Origin: Armatimonadota bacterium
Lineage (GTDB): Bacteria > Armatimonadota > Chthonomonadetes > Chthonomonadales > Chthonomonadaceae
DNA: 64,000 nucleotides
Assembly: GCA_028871815.1 (NCBI GenBank)
Contig: JAGWMJ010000003.1
Coordinates: 290,803-354,802 of the forward strand
Reading direction: 5' to 3'
Part shown: one piece after another, positions 1 through 8,408 of the stretch
Position numbering within the stretch: the stretch's first letter is position 1
How the letters are laid out: the number at the start of each line of letters is the position of its first letter
Translations under genes and position numbers: made by a program
The notes under the pieces: generated by a model
The model's database searches: none
What the model was told of the DNA's origin: nothing
Seen by the model: only the letters and a program-made list of their open reading frames with translations

Positions 1-2
1 AT

Positions 3-215
3 ACCAATGTCGACCCGGCATCGACAATGCAAGTGGTCAACGCACTCATCCGGGCAAACAAACCATTCGAGATGCTCGTGGTTCCCGGATCGGATCACGG
101 TTCGGCGGAAACGCCTTACGGTACGCGCGTACGCGCGGCGTTCCTTGCACGCCAACTGCTTGGCCTGGAGATTCCAGCGTTCGATCAGCCCTTCACTCCC
201 CCGGCTGCACCCTGA
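3..215 (+). CDS. C-terminal fragment of an S9 (DPP IV-like) prolyl peptidase
   Basis: The frame is open from the left window edge and ends with TGA, giving about 70 residues. The segment FEMLVVPGSDHG followed by an Arg/Ala-rich helix matches the extreme C-terminus of S9 family alpha/beta-hydrolase peptidases, where the His of the SDHG or DEDHG motif is the catalytic His. The Ser and Asp of the triad and the propeller domain lie outside the window. The enzyme would cleave short peptides, probably in the periplasm. Family assignment rests on this short tail only. Confidence 0.7.
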   Translation, partial: TNVDPASTMQVVNALIRANKPFEMLVVPGSDHGSAETPYGTRVRAAFLARQLLGLEIPAFDQPFTPPAAP

Positions 216-221
216 ACGCAG

Positions 222-1124
222 CTATTGTGCGAACGGAAAGCTGAACTTTCGCCCCAGCATCGTATGCCAGGTCTGCAACTGCTCCGGCGAGAGCGCCTGC
301 AGCACCGCGGCCTCCTCCTTCGCCTGAACCACTGCGGCGTTCTTCTGAGCCGCGGTCACGGCCTTCTGGGCGGCGGCCTGGTCAAACGTTCCTCCGGAAT
401 TGAGCGGATTGGTTGCGGCCAGAGCCTGCGTTGCCCCACCAGCGTCCGGCTTGCCGCCATTGGTTTTGGCGTTGTTTGCATCCATCAGCGCCTGCATGGG
501 CGACATCGTATAGCGGATTGCGGTCTGCTCGGCCGTGTTGAACGTGTTGTACGCTGCATCGATCGCGACTCGCTGCGGCCCACTGAGCTTTAGCTGTTCA
601 CCAATGCTTTTAGCCGCTATAGCGAGCGGCCCGCGCCACTGCAGGTCTATCTGATCGAGCCGCTCCATCTGTTGCGGCGTGAGTATCTGAGCCAGTTGGC
701 CGTCAACGTTGTCGATATAGTTGCCGACCACGTTTTCGATCTTCACGCGGCGGTCAGCCATCACCTGGCGCCGTTCCTCGATCGGGATGCCGCGATATCC
801 GCCCATCTTACGCACCTGTAATCGGATCTGCGCCTGAACGCCTTCCACAGAGGCCAGTTCAAGTGCATCCAACTTCTCACGCTCGGGCGAAGTAATCGAC
901 AGCTCGGCGTAGACGTCTGCCCGGTGCAGCAAGGCAAACTTGTGCGACCGCACAGGGTCCTTTTGTCCGTACGGACCGCCAATCTGCAGATAACTCAGGG
1001 TTCCAGGCTGGCCGGTGCCCACGCCGTTTGCGATCCGCTGCGGCGCCTGCGCCCGCGATGCCGGCGCCAGTACTGCCACACCAGCCACAACAACCAATCG
1101 GCCAATCCGTCTGGCTATTTGCAT
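222..1124 (-). CDS. secreted Spy/CpxP-like hypothetical protein
   Basis: The 300-residue protein begins with an Arg-rich n-region and a hydrophobic stretch ending in PASRAQA, a signal peptide with an AxA-like cleavage site. The rest is helical and rich in Gln, Ala and Glu. It carries two LTxxQ-type motifs, LTPQQMERLDQI near residue 150 and LSPEQLQTWHTML near the end, as in periplasmic Spy/CpxP-like proteins. A strong AGGAGG lies 5 nt before the ATG. I infer a periplasmic, possibly chaperone-like or stress-sensing role, but the similarity is only at motif level and the function is unknown. It faces away from mscL. Confidence 0.75.
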   Translation of the reverse strand: MQIARRIGRLVVVAGVAVLAPASRAQAPQRIANGVGTGQPGTLSYLQIGGPYGQKDPVRSHKFALLHRADVYAELSITSPEREKLDALELASVEGVQAQIRLQVRKMGGYRGIPIEERRQVMADRRVKIENVVGNYIDNVDGQLAQILTPQQMERLDQIDLQWRGPLAIAAKSIGEQLKLSGPQRVAIDAAYNTFNTAEQTAIRYTMSPMQALMDANNAKTNGGKPDAGGATQALAATNPLNSGGTFDQAAAQKAVTAAQKNAAVVQAKEEAAVLQALSPEQLQTWHTMLGRKFSFPFAQ

Positions 1125-1237
1125 ATCAACCTCCTACAACCCGCGAACTGCTCAACAAGTGCCAACAGCCCATTAGACGCCTGCCGTCGCCGTTTTGTAT
1201 CGCCAAAATCCTGCGTAGATTGGTCTACAACGCGTGT

Positions 1238-1243
1238 TATACT
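1238..1243 (+). promoter_or_regulatory. candidate -10 box of mscL
   Basis: TATACT lies about 45 nt upstream of the mscL start. No good -35 element is at 16-18 nt spacing. A short palindrome GTAGA-TTGG-TCTAC lies just upstream at 1215-1228 and could be an operator or chance. Confidence 0.35.
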
Positions 1244-1287
1244 ATGCGTAATTCGTGGGCCTATTTCCTTCTTGAAGGAGTGCAAGC

Positions 1288-1695
1288 ATGATTCAGGAGT
1301 TCAAGGCGTTCCTTACGAAAACGAATGCCCTGGCGCTGGCCATCGCGTTCATTATCGGAGCCGCGACCGGAAAGGTAGTTACGGCGATCGTCAACGATGT
1401 CCTGATGCCGATTGTTGGTCTTATACTGCCCAAAGGCGACTGGCAGTCTGCTCAGTTAGTCCTCTCCAAGGCGGTGGATGCCACCGGTAAGACGACGGTG
1501 AATGCGCTGAAGTACGGCGACCTCGTTGGCGCCCTGGTCGATTTTGTGGCCGTGTCGCTTATCGCGTTCTTGATTGCCAAGATGCTCATCCGACCTGCCC
1601 CTGCCGGTCCACCCACGAAGGAGTGCGGATTCTGCAAGGAGACCGTACCTCAGGCCGCAACCCGCTGCAAGTTTTGTACTTCCACACTGGAGTAG
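1288..1695 (+). CDS. mscL: large-conductance mechanosensitive channel MscL with C-terminal zinc ribbon
   Basis: MscL forms a homopentameric inner-membrane pore that opens under membrane tension and releases solutes during hypo-osmotic shock. The N-terminal helix and TM1 (FKAFLTKTNALALAIAFIIG) and TM2 (about residues 78-100) fit the family. The usual cytoplasmic helical bundle is replaced by a short Pro-rich linker and a zinc-ribbon-like knuckle with Cys113, Cys116, Cys127 and Cys130 (CGFC...CKFC). AAGGAG lies 7 nt before the ATG, supporting this start. It converges on msrA. Channel identity is secure; metal binding and a role in gating or assembly are inference. Confidence 0.95.
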   Translation: MIQEFKAFLTKTNALALAIAFIIGAATGKVVTAIVNDVLMPIVGLILPKGDWQSAQLVLSKAVDATGKTTVNALKYGDLVGALVDFVAVSLIAFLIAKMLIRPAPAGPPTKECGFCKETVPQAATRCKFCTSTLE

Positions 1696-1722
1696 GCAGG
1701 CGATCCGGGAACGGCCGCCACG

Positions 1723-2193
1723 CTAAATGTGGCACGCAGCGCGGCCATGCTTTACCAGATACTGCTGGTGATACTCTTCAGCCGGATAGAATTCGCCCGC
1801 ATCCTCCACGCTGGTGACAATCGGTCGACGTAGCGTACCGGAGTTGGCAAGGGCCTCCAGGCTGGTCAGCGCTTCGCGCCTCTGCTCGGCATCCTGAACG
1901 AAGATCGCGGACCGGTATTGACTCCCGTGGTCCGGTCCCTGCCGATTAAGTTGCGTGGGGTCATGCGCCTGCCAGAATATCGCAAGCAGGCGACTGTAGG
2001 TTATCTCCGCTTCCACGTACTCAACCCGTACCGCTTCCGCATGGCCGGTGTTGCCCGAACAGACGTCGGGATATGTTGGATTAACGGTGTGACCACCCGT
2101 GTAACCGACGGTTGTGCGGATAACTCCAGGCACGGTCCGAAACGCCTCTTCCACACCCCAGAAGCAACCTGCCGCAAACGTGGCTATGGCCAT
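1723..2193 (-). CDS. msrA: peptide-methionine (S)-S-oxide reductase MsrA
   Basis: MsrA reduces methionine-S-sulfoxide in oxidised proteins back to methionine, using thioredoxin. The catalytic motif GCFWG places the nucleophilic Cys at residue 10. Other conserved parts include VGYTGG, the [18 protein letters not shown] segment, and the tail AEEYHQQYL. Cys154 near the C-terminus may be the resolving cysteine. At 156 residues it is a minimal MsrA without MsrB fusion. GAGAGGAG precedes the ATG. The protein lacks a signal peptide, so it is cytoplasmic. Confidence 0.95.
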   Translation of the reverse strand: MAIATFAAGCFWGVEEAFRTVPGVIRTTVGYTGGHTVNPTYPDVCSGNTGHAEAVRVEYVEAEITYSRLLAIFWQAHDPTQLNRQGPDHGSQYRSAIFVQDAEQRREALTSLEALANSGTLRRPIVTSVEDAGEFYPAEEYHQQYLVKHGRAACHI

Positions 2194-2253
2194 GGGAAGC
2201 TCCTCTCTTCCGGTCCGCTCTCAACGCTGCAGTTTACCACGCCGGGTGAGCGA

Positions 2254-2284
2254 GTGACAGTGTGCTAGTTGCACTCGTTATAAT
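2254..2284 (+). promoter_or_regulatory. candidate promoter for the amidohydrolase pair
   Basis: A perfect TATAAT (2279-2284) is preceded by GTGACA (2254-2259) with a slightly long 19-nt spacer. The dyad CGAGTG (2251-2256) and CACTCG (2272-2277) overlaps the -35 box and spacer, where a repressor could bind. The hexamers are seen directly; promoter function is inferred. Confidence 0.5.
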
Positions 2285-2323
2285 ATAGATTCGGATTGTG
2301 TGGTACACTATTCACTACATCGG

Positions 2324-2368
2324 CTCCGGGCTGCCCATCGAGTGCTGCAACGACAGGGCAGCCCGGAG
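2324..2368 (+). repeat. 13-bp perfect inverted repeat in the leader of the amidohydrolase operon
   Basis: CTCCGGGCTGCCC (2324-2336) is mirrored exactly by GGGCAGCCCGGAG (2356-2368) around a 19-nt loop. No U-run follows on either strand, so a plain intrinsic terminator is unlikely. It lies between the predicted promoter and the start at 2495, so an mRNA leader structure is possible. Confidence 0.6.
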
Positions 2369-2494
2369 AAAACTTCCTGAAGCGGACCGTTGAATTTCCG
2401 GCAGGAAACCGTTGCATTCGCGGCCAATACCCCGGCTGTTCGCCTACCCACTCGGGCTTTGCCTGTTCACCCTGGTAGTCGCGGAGGTTCTGCA

Positions 2495-4042
2495 ATGCGC
2501 CGACCCTGCATCTCTCTTCCGGTGTTGTTGACGCTGCTCTTCCCCGCCCTGGCGCACGCGCAGCTACCCGGCTTACCCAAGGTGTTTGCGATCGTTGGCG
2601 CACGGGTTGTGGTAGGTAACGGCCAGGTCTTGCCAGGCGCCACCGTGGTGATCCGCGATGGCGTTATAACCGCCGTCGGCGCCAACGTCCAGCCGCCGGC
2701 AGACGCGCGCATTACGCAAGGCGCGGGGCTGGTGGTCTATCCCGGATTCATCGACGCGCTCGACAACCCCACTCTGGACCTGCCCGCTGTAGCGGCTGAT
2801 CAGGGCGTGCCGGTGGATACCAGCGACACGCCGCCGGTTATGATGCGCGAGGCCGACCGTAAAGGCGTCCGAGCGGATGTACTGGCTACCCGGTTTCTAA
2901 CGTACACTTCGCAGGAGCTGGCGGCGCTTCACAAGGATGGCTTTTGTACGGCGCTGGTAATGCCAACCGGCGGCATGATAAACGGCATCGGCGGCGTTGT
3001 AACGTTGAGCGGCGCCCCAACGCGTGATATTGTGGTGAATGGCGCGGCCGCGATGGGTTTTGGATTCGCCACAGGCGGCGGTCCGCGGTTTGGCGGGGGC
3101 GGCCCAGGACCGGCGGCTGGCGCACCGGCCGTACCGCCCTACCCCGGGACGCTGCTTGGCATATTTGCAACCATCCGCCAGACGCTGCTGGACAGCCAGT
3201 GGCTCAACAAGTGGGATGCCGTCTACCGGAAGTATGGCGGCCAGCGCCCACCGGATGATCCTGTGCTCGGGTTTCTTCACCTTGTGTTCAATGGCATGCC
3301 CGTAGTCTTCGAAGCGAATACTCGCAATGAGATCTACCGTGCCATCCACCTGGATGACGAGTTTAAGCTCAACACCGTTATCGGCGGGGGGCTGTACGCG
3401 TACCGATGGGCTGCAATGCTGGCTTCGAGGAAAATCCCCGTTGTGGTAGCGCTCAATTTCGGCGCCGAGCCTTATGCTCCGCCTATAGCGCGTACCGCTG
3501 GTCTGCCCCGCTTTGGCGGCCGCCGTTTTGGCGGGCCGCCAGGCACAAGCCGCCGGCCGGATGGCGTCGGCGGTCCCGGCATGACAGCAGCCACGGATGC
3601 CAATCAGGATGTGCCGCTTGCAGCGCAGCGCGATGCCCAACGTCAGTGGCGTGCCCGGCGCGACAATGCGGCCGCGCTCGCCCGCGCCGGCGCCACATTC
3701 GCCTTTACTGCGCGCGGCTTGCCGCCACAGACCGATTTCCTCACCCAACTGCGCAGTGCGGTTCAGAATGGGCTGCCGGCCGATGCAGCGCTTCGGGCGC
3801 TGACCATCGACGCGGCGCGCATTCTGCACATCCAGAAGCAGTTTGGTACCGTGGAGGTTGGCAAGCAGGCCTCGCTGACGGTGATGACAGGCGACTTTAC
3901 AAAGAGCGACTCCACGGTCAAGTACCTGTTCATCGATAACAAGCGGATCGAACCGGCGAAAGAGACCGCCGGTTCCGGCGCCCCTGCGGGGATAGGCGGC
4001 CGGGTTCGCCGTCCCACAAGTGAAGACGGTGACCAACGATGA
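2495..4042 (+). CDS. secreted amidohydrolase-like protein, metal site degenerate
   Basis: The 515-residue product starts with a signal peptide ending ALAHA. GGAGG lies 7 nt before this ATG, which is why I prefer it over the longer open frame upstream. The fold is a composite-domain amidohydrolase: a beta-sandwich start (VGNGQVLPGATVVIRDG), the PGFIDALDN position where active members have PGxxDxHxH, and the closing AARILHIQKQFGTVEVGKQASLTVMTG-type segment. Both histidines of the HxH metal motif are absent, so hydrolase activity is doubtful. Gly/Phe/Arg-rich insertions occur near residues 195-215 and 355-380. Its stop overlaps the next start by 4 nt (ATGA), so the two are translated together. 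Confidence 0.85.
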   Translation: MRRPCISLPVLLTLLFPALAHAQLPGLPKVFAIVGARVVVGNGQVLPGATVVIRDGVITAVGANVQPPADARITQGAGLVVYPGFIDALDNPTLDLPAVAADQGVPVDTSDTPPVMMREADRKGVRADVLATRFLTYTSQELAALHKDGFCTALVMPTGGMINGIGGVVTLSGAPTRDIVVNGAAAMGFGFATGGGPRFGGGGPGPAAGAPAVPPYPGTLLGIFATIRQTLLDSQWLNKWDAVYRKYGGQRPPDDPVLGFLHLVFNGMPVVFEANTRNEIYRAIHLDDEFKLNTVIGGGLYAYRWAAMLASRKIPVVVALNFGAEPYAPPIARTAGLPRFGGRRFGGPPGTSRRPDGVGGPGMTAATDANQDVPLAAQRDAQRQWRARRDNAAALARAGATFAFTARGLPPQTDFLTQLRSAVQNGLPADAALRALTIDAARILHIQKQFGTVEVGKQASLTVMTGDFTKSDSTVKYLFIDNKRIEPAKETAGSGAPAGIGGRVRRPTSEDGDQR

Positions 4043-6765
4043 AATGGATCGCAAGCCCACTCTGCCTCCTCACCCTGGCGCCTGCTCTCACAGCGGCCGT
4101 GCTTGCTGCCGACGCGGTTGCTCAAAGGCCGGCACGGCCCGCGCAGAGCATGCCCGTTGAGCTGCCGGCCCAGCGGAAGCCAACCATCATCACCAACGGC
4201 AGCTGCTTCATTCGCGGCGGAACCGTGATGACCGTGTCGCACGGCGATATCAAAAACGGCGACATCCTGATCGAAGGCGGAAAGATCACGGAAGTTGGTC
4301 CAAACCTCACGCCGCCCGCTGGAATAACCGTGATTGATGCCGTTGGCAAGTTCATCACGCCAGGCATCGTTGATGCACACGAACATATCGCACTGGATAC
4401 GATCAATGAGGGAACGGATGTAGTTACGCCGGAAGTGTCCGTGCGTGACGTCATCGATCCGTACAGTCTTTCTATCTACCGCGGTCTCAGCAGCGGCGTC
4501 ACATCAACACTGCTGCTGCACGGGAGCGCCAATGCTATTGGCGGGCAGAGCGTGGTGGTAAAGATGAAGTTCGGCAAGCCTGCCGACGAACTGCCGGTGC
4601 CCGACGCCCCACGGATGGTGAAGTTTGCGCTCGGTGAAAACCCAACGCAGATGAACTTCGGCGGATTCCGCCAGGGGCCGCAACGCTATCCGCGCACACG
4701 GATGGGAGTGGAATCGGTCTATCGCCGCGCATTCGCGGCAGCGAAGCAATACCAAAATGAGTGGGCTGCCTATAACGCCGCAGTGGCGGCACATCCCGAG
4801 CTCGTTCCACCACGGCGCGACCTGCGCCTGCAGGCGCTGTCCGATATTCTTGAGCGCAAGCTCTGGGTTCAGTGTCACTGCTACCGCGCCGACGAAATAC
4901 TGATGCTGCTGCGACTCAGCAAGGAGTACGGGTTCAAGCTGGCAACGCTACACCACGCTCTGGAAGCATACAAAATCCTGCCCGAGATCAAGGCCTCCGG
5001 CGTTGGCGTCTCGACCTTCTCGCAAGACTGGGCCTACAAGGCTGAGGCGTACGATGCCATTCCGTACAATGCCGCAATGTGTATGGACGCGGGCATCGTA
5101 ACCTCCGTAAACTCCGACAATACGCAGGGAAGCTACCACCTGAACGTTGAGGCGGCGCGCTGCATTCCGTATGGCCGCCTTAGCGAGCAGCAGGCGCTTA
5201 AGCTGATCACAATCAATGCCGCGATCCAGCTTGGCATCGACCATCGGACCGGCACGCTGGACGTTGGCAAAGACGGCGATGTCGTGATCTGGAGCGGCGA
5301 CCCACTCTCGAACTTCTCGCGGTGCGAACTGACGATGATCGAGGGAGATGTCTACTTCCAGCGCCATGACGCATTTGGCTGCGATGCGACGGCAACCATC
5401 AAGAACCACGCACGCATGGATCCGGTCGACCCACTAGCCCTGGCGCCACTGCGCAGCGGAGCCACATACGCAATTACTGGAGGAACGGTTCATACCATGG
5501 CGGGGCCCGTAATCCCCAATGGAACCGTAGTGCTCCATGACGGGCGCATTCAAGCGGTTGGCGCTCACGTTTTGATTCCGCATGGCGCCATTCGTGTGGA
5601 TGCGCGCGGCGAGCAGGTCTATCCCGGCCTGATAGACGCCGGCTCTCACATTGGCCTGACTGAGGTGGAATCGATCGCCTCAACGCAGGATGACTCCGAG
5701 ATTGGCGCCTTTCAACCCGATATCACTGCCGCGACGGCCGTAAACGCTTCCAGCGCCATAATTCCGGTAACACGCGTCTCAGGAATCACGACGACGCAAA
5801 CCGAGCCGGCCTCCGGCGGCGGATTCCGCGGCGGTGGCGCCGTGATAGGCGGCCAGGGTTCTCTCATCACCCTCGCCGGCTGGACGACGCAGCAGATGGA
5901 CCTGAAGCAGCATCTGGCGCTTCACGTCAACTATCCGGCACCGATTTCCGCCGACCGTCTGGAGCAGTTGCGCCAGTTTCTGCCGCCAGCCCAGGTGGCA
6001 CAGATGGAAAAGGCAGCCGGCGCTAATCAGGCGAAACTGAACGCGTTCTTTGAGAAGGCTCAGCAGTACGATGCAATGCGCAGCGCTGCCGGAAATCAGG
6101 TTCCGCTGGATGTGCGGCTGGAAGCGATGCGCCCGTACCTGCACGGCGCGCTGCCCGTGATCTTCCACGCGAACTCCGCGGCTGCGATCCGCGATGCGGT
6201 TACCTTCGCCGGCAAGTTCCACCTGAAACCGATTATCGCTGACGCAGCAGAGGCGTGGCGTGTGGCGCCGCTGCTTGCATCGAAGCACATACCGGTTCTC
6301 TATCAGGTTCCCATCAGCGATAGCCTGGGTAACGTGACATGGGAATCGTACGATCCGTACGATACGCCATACGCCTGCGTCGAAGTGCTGCACCGCGCCG
6401 GCGTGCAGGTAGCTTTTGAGAGCGAGGATGCCTCATCGGCGCGCAATCTGCCTGCGCAGGTTGGCATGCTTTGTGCCTTCGGCCTGCCACACAACGTCGC
6501 GATCGAGGGTCTTACAACCACAGCGGCCGAGATACTCGGTGTCGGCAACGAGATCGGCGCACTCAAGCCCGGAATGCGCGGCGACGTTATCGTCACATCG
6601 GGCGACCCGATGAGCATAACCTCCGACGTCGATCGGCTGTTTATCGGAGGCAAGCCGGTGACGCTGCAAACCAGGCAGACGCGACTGTACGAGAAATACT
6701 CCCGTCGGCTCGCCGAGATCCCGGGCGCCAGGCTGCCGGGTACGATAAGCGCGGCACGGCGCTAG
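4039..6765 (+). CDS. secreted double-domain amidohydrolase (active N-domain, degenerate C-domain)
   Basis: After a signal peptide (cleavage near LAADAVA), the 908-residue protein has two amidohydrolase units. The first, about residues 50-460, keeps metal-site residues: His114 and His116 in DAHEH, His280 in HCYR, His305/306 and Asp360 in NSDNTQ, with Lys175 or Lys177 as a possible carboxylated bridge. The second, about residues 480-890, restarts with GGTVHTMAGPVIPNGTVV but reads DAGSH where HxH is expected and lacks the final metal Asp context. It probably hydrolyses an amide or cyclic amide in the periplasm; the substrate is unknown. It overlaps the preceding gene by 4 nt, suggesting the three domains act together. 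Confidence 0.88.
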   Translation: MKWIASPLCLLTLAPALTAAVLAADAVAQRPARPAQSMPVELPAQRKPTIITNGSCFIRGGTVMTVSHGDIKNGDILIEGGKITEVGPNLTPPAGITVIDAVGKFITPGIVDAHEHIALDTINEGTDVVTPEVSVRDVIDPYSLSIYRGLSSGVTSTLLLHGSANAIGGQSVVVKMKFGKPADELPVPDAPRMVKFALGENPTQMNFGGFRQGPQRYPRTRMGVESVYRRAFAAAKQYQNEWAAYNAAVAAHPELVPPRRDLRLQALSDILERKLWVQCHCYRADEILMLLRLSKEYGFKLATLHHALEAYKILPEIKASGVGVSTFSQDWAYKAEAYDAIPYNAAMCMDAGIVTSVNSDNTQGSYHLNVEAARCIPYGRLSEQQALKLITINAAIQLGIDHRTGTLDVGKDGDVVIWSGDPLSNFSRCELTMIEGDVYFQRHDAFGCDATATIKNHARMDPVDPLALAPLRSGATYAITGGTVHTMAGPVIPNGTVVLHDGRIQAVGAHVLIPHGAIRVDARGEQVYPGLIDAGSHIGLTEVESIASTQDDSEIGAFQPDITAATAVNASSAIIPVTRVSGITTTQTEPASGGGFRGGGAVIGGQGSLITLAGWTTQQMDLKQHLALHVNYPAPISADRLEQLRQFLPPAQVAQMEKAAGANQAKLNAFFEKAQQYDAMRSAAGNQVPLDVRLEAMRPYLHGALPVIFHANSAAAIRDAVTFAGKFHLKPIIADAAEAWRVAPLLASKHIPVLYQVPISDSLGNVTWESYDPYDTPYACVEVLHRAGVQVAFESEDASSARNLPAQVGMLCAFGLPHNVAIEGLTTTAAEILGVGNEIGALKPGMRGDVIVTSGDPMSITSDVDRLFIGGKPVTLQTRQTRLYEKYSRRLAEIPGARLPGTISAARR

Positions 6766-6843
6766 AACCGCTCAACCCATCATCGTCTGAATCGCGCGAG
6801 CCGTAGCCGCAAACCGCCATGGGTATGGTAGTTTCGCAGCTGA

Positions 6844-8343
6844 ATGACCCTCGACAACGATAACCCTACTCCGGAAGCTTCGGAGGCAGCGGCAAACAGC
6901 GCCGACCGCATCCGGCCCAAACTCTCCGGCGTGGAACAGGATGCGGCTCATCCGGAGATCGAGCGGCTGGGCTGGTACGTGGAGCATACCGCTCTCCTAA
7001 TCGCCACGGCCAAATGGGCCTTACTTGGTGGTCTGTCCGGCGTGCTCGTTGGCCTCTGTTCCCGGCTGTTTCTGGCGGTTATGTATGCGGGCATTCACTA
7101 TGGATCGGCGATCCACGCCGGTCCGATTCGCTCGTTCTGGCTGCTGCCCGCTGCCCTGCCTGTGTGCGTGGGAATCGGCCTCTGGTTTGCTCCCGGCGCC
7201 GGCGGCGACGGCACTGATCAGGTAATAACGGCCATTCACACACAGAGCGGCCGGATTCAGCCGCGGGTAACAGCTGCCAAGCTCCTCTCTACACTGATCA
7301 CCCTCGCTGCCGGCGGCTCCGTTGGTAAGGAGGGTCCGTGCGCGCAGATAGGCGCAACGGTTAACAGCCTTATCTCGGATGTTGTCCGGCTTACTGACGA
7401 TGACCGGCGCAGGCTCGTCATCTGCGGTATCGGAGCCGGCTTCGCCGCGGTGTTTGGGACACCCGTGTCCGGTGCTATCTTTGGCATCGAGGTTCTCTAT
7501 CTCGGCCGAATCGAGTATCCGGTTATCTTTCCGTGCCTGGTCGCATCTATCGTCGCTCAGCTGGTGTGCGGCACACCAGCGCCAACGGTCAATGCTGCCA
7601 CGTTCGGAGCTATTAGTGCACCAAAGGCGTTCCTGCTCGTGCTGGTGTTCGGCGCGATTGTGGGACTGCTTGCGGTTTTCCTGATCGAATTCACAAAGTG
7701 GCTGCAGCGGCGCCTCCACCTTATCCGGGGTCGGCGACCGTTCATCACGGCGGCGTGCGGTGGGGCGCTGCTCGCAGTCTTTTTCCAGCTTGTCGGACCG
7801 GCGTATTCGGGCCTGGGCGTGCCGGTAATCAACCAGGCGCTGGAAGGCATATTCCATCTCGCGCTGCTGGCTTGCATTATCAAGTGCGTCGCAACCGCGC
7901 TCACCTTTGAAAGCGGTGGCAGTGGCGGAATAGTCACTCCGTTGTTCTTTATCGGAAGCACCGCAGGAGCGGCATTCGCAATTCGACTTGGACTACCGGT
8001 GCGCGCATTCGCCGCCTGCGGCTTTGTCGCCATGGTGGCTGCGGCGGCTAACACGCCAGTTGCAGCAGCGATCATGGCGATAGAGCTCGTTCACGGTCGT
8101 GTCGGTGTCTATGCCGCCCTCTGCGCATGCACCGCCTACCTTATTGTGGGTCACCGGAGCATCCATGCCAGCCAGATGCTGGGCGTGTCGAAAGCCGGCG
8201 GACTCGATATGCGCCAGGATGTCCCATTCGGCGACGTTTCACCGCGTTCGGCCAGCCTTCGGGCCGGGTCCCTGGCGTCCAGGATACTGCGCCAGCGGAA
8301 GCCGGCCAAACCTGCGCCACGAGACGACGACCAAACTGTTTGA
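6844..8343 (+). CDS. ClC-family chloride channel/transporter
   Basis: This 499-residue polytopic membrane protein carries the ClC signatures: GKEGP with the gating glutamate at Glu163, GIGAGFAAVFGTPVSGAIFG, and ESGGSGGIVTPLFFIG. The first selectivity motif reads GGDGTDQV rather than GSGIPEV, so the central serine and the proline are absent. That marks a non-canonical branch and leaves ion preference open. It lacks C-terminal CBS or RCK domains; the tail is a short basic stretch. It stands 78 nt after the amidohydrolase and converges with the PP2C gene. Confidence 0.9.
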   Translation: MTLDNDNPTPEASEAAANSADRIRPKLSGVEQDAAHPEIERLGWYVEHTALLIATAKWALLGGLSGVLVGLCSRLFLAVMYAGIHYGSAIHAGPIRSFWLLPAALPVCVGIGLWFAPGAGGDGTDQVITAIHTQSGRIQPRVTAAKLLSTLITLAAGGSVGKEGPCAQIGATVNSLISDVVRLTDDDRRRLVICGIGAGFAAVFGTPVSGAIFGIEVLYLGRIEYPVIFPCLVASIVAQLVCGTPAPTVNAATFGAISAPKAFLLVLVFGAIVGLLAVFLIEFTKWLQRRLHLIRGRRPFITAACGGALLAVFFQLVGPAYSGLGVPVINQALEGIFHLALLACIIKCVATALTFESGGSGGIVTPLFFIGSTAGAAFAIRLGLPVRAFAACGFVAMVAAAANTPVAAAIMAIELVHGRVGVYAALCACTAYLIVGHRSIHASQMLGVSKAGGLDMRQDVPFGDVSPRSASLRAGSLASRILRQRKPAKPAPRDDDQTV

Positions 8344-8408
8344 TGGCTGCTCACCGAGGCGATTTACAGGTTCCCGCGCGTCCCGACAGGTTTCACTTGA
8401 TACGCTTG

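Larger units (their letters stand above)
2194..2494. other. divergent intergenic region between msrA and an amidohydrolase gene
   Basis: This 301-nt region has no convincing gene. It holds a likely promoter for the rightward genes, a CGAGTG/CACTCG dyad around that promoter, and a 13-bp perfect inverted repeat in the presumed leader. Each is listed separately. An open frame continues upstream from the amidohydrolase start, but the signal peptide and ribosome-binding site mark the true start at its right end. Confidence 0.7.

Noticed and set aside
2897..4060. Long open frame (about 387 codons) on the minus strand opposite the first amidohydrolase
   Set aside because: It lies entirely antisense to a gene with clear family motifs, has no domain, and its Arg/Cys-rich composition is typical of a GC-rich shadow frame.
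7021..7857. Minus-strand open frame opposite the ClC gene
   Set aside because: Highly charged, domain-free sequence fully inside a well-supported membrane protein gene.
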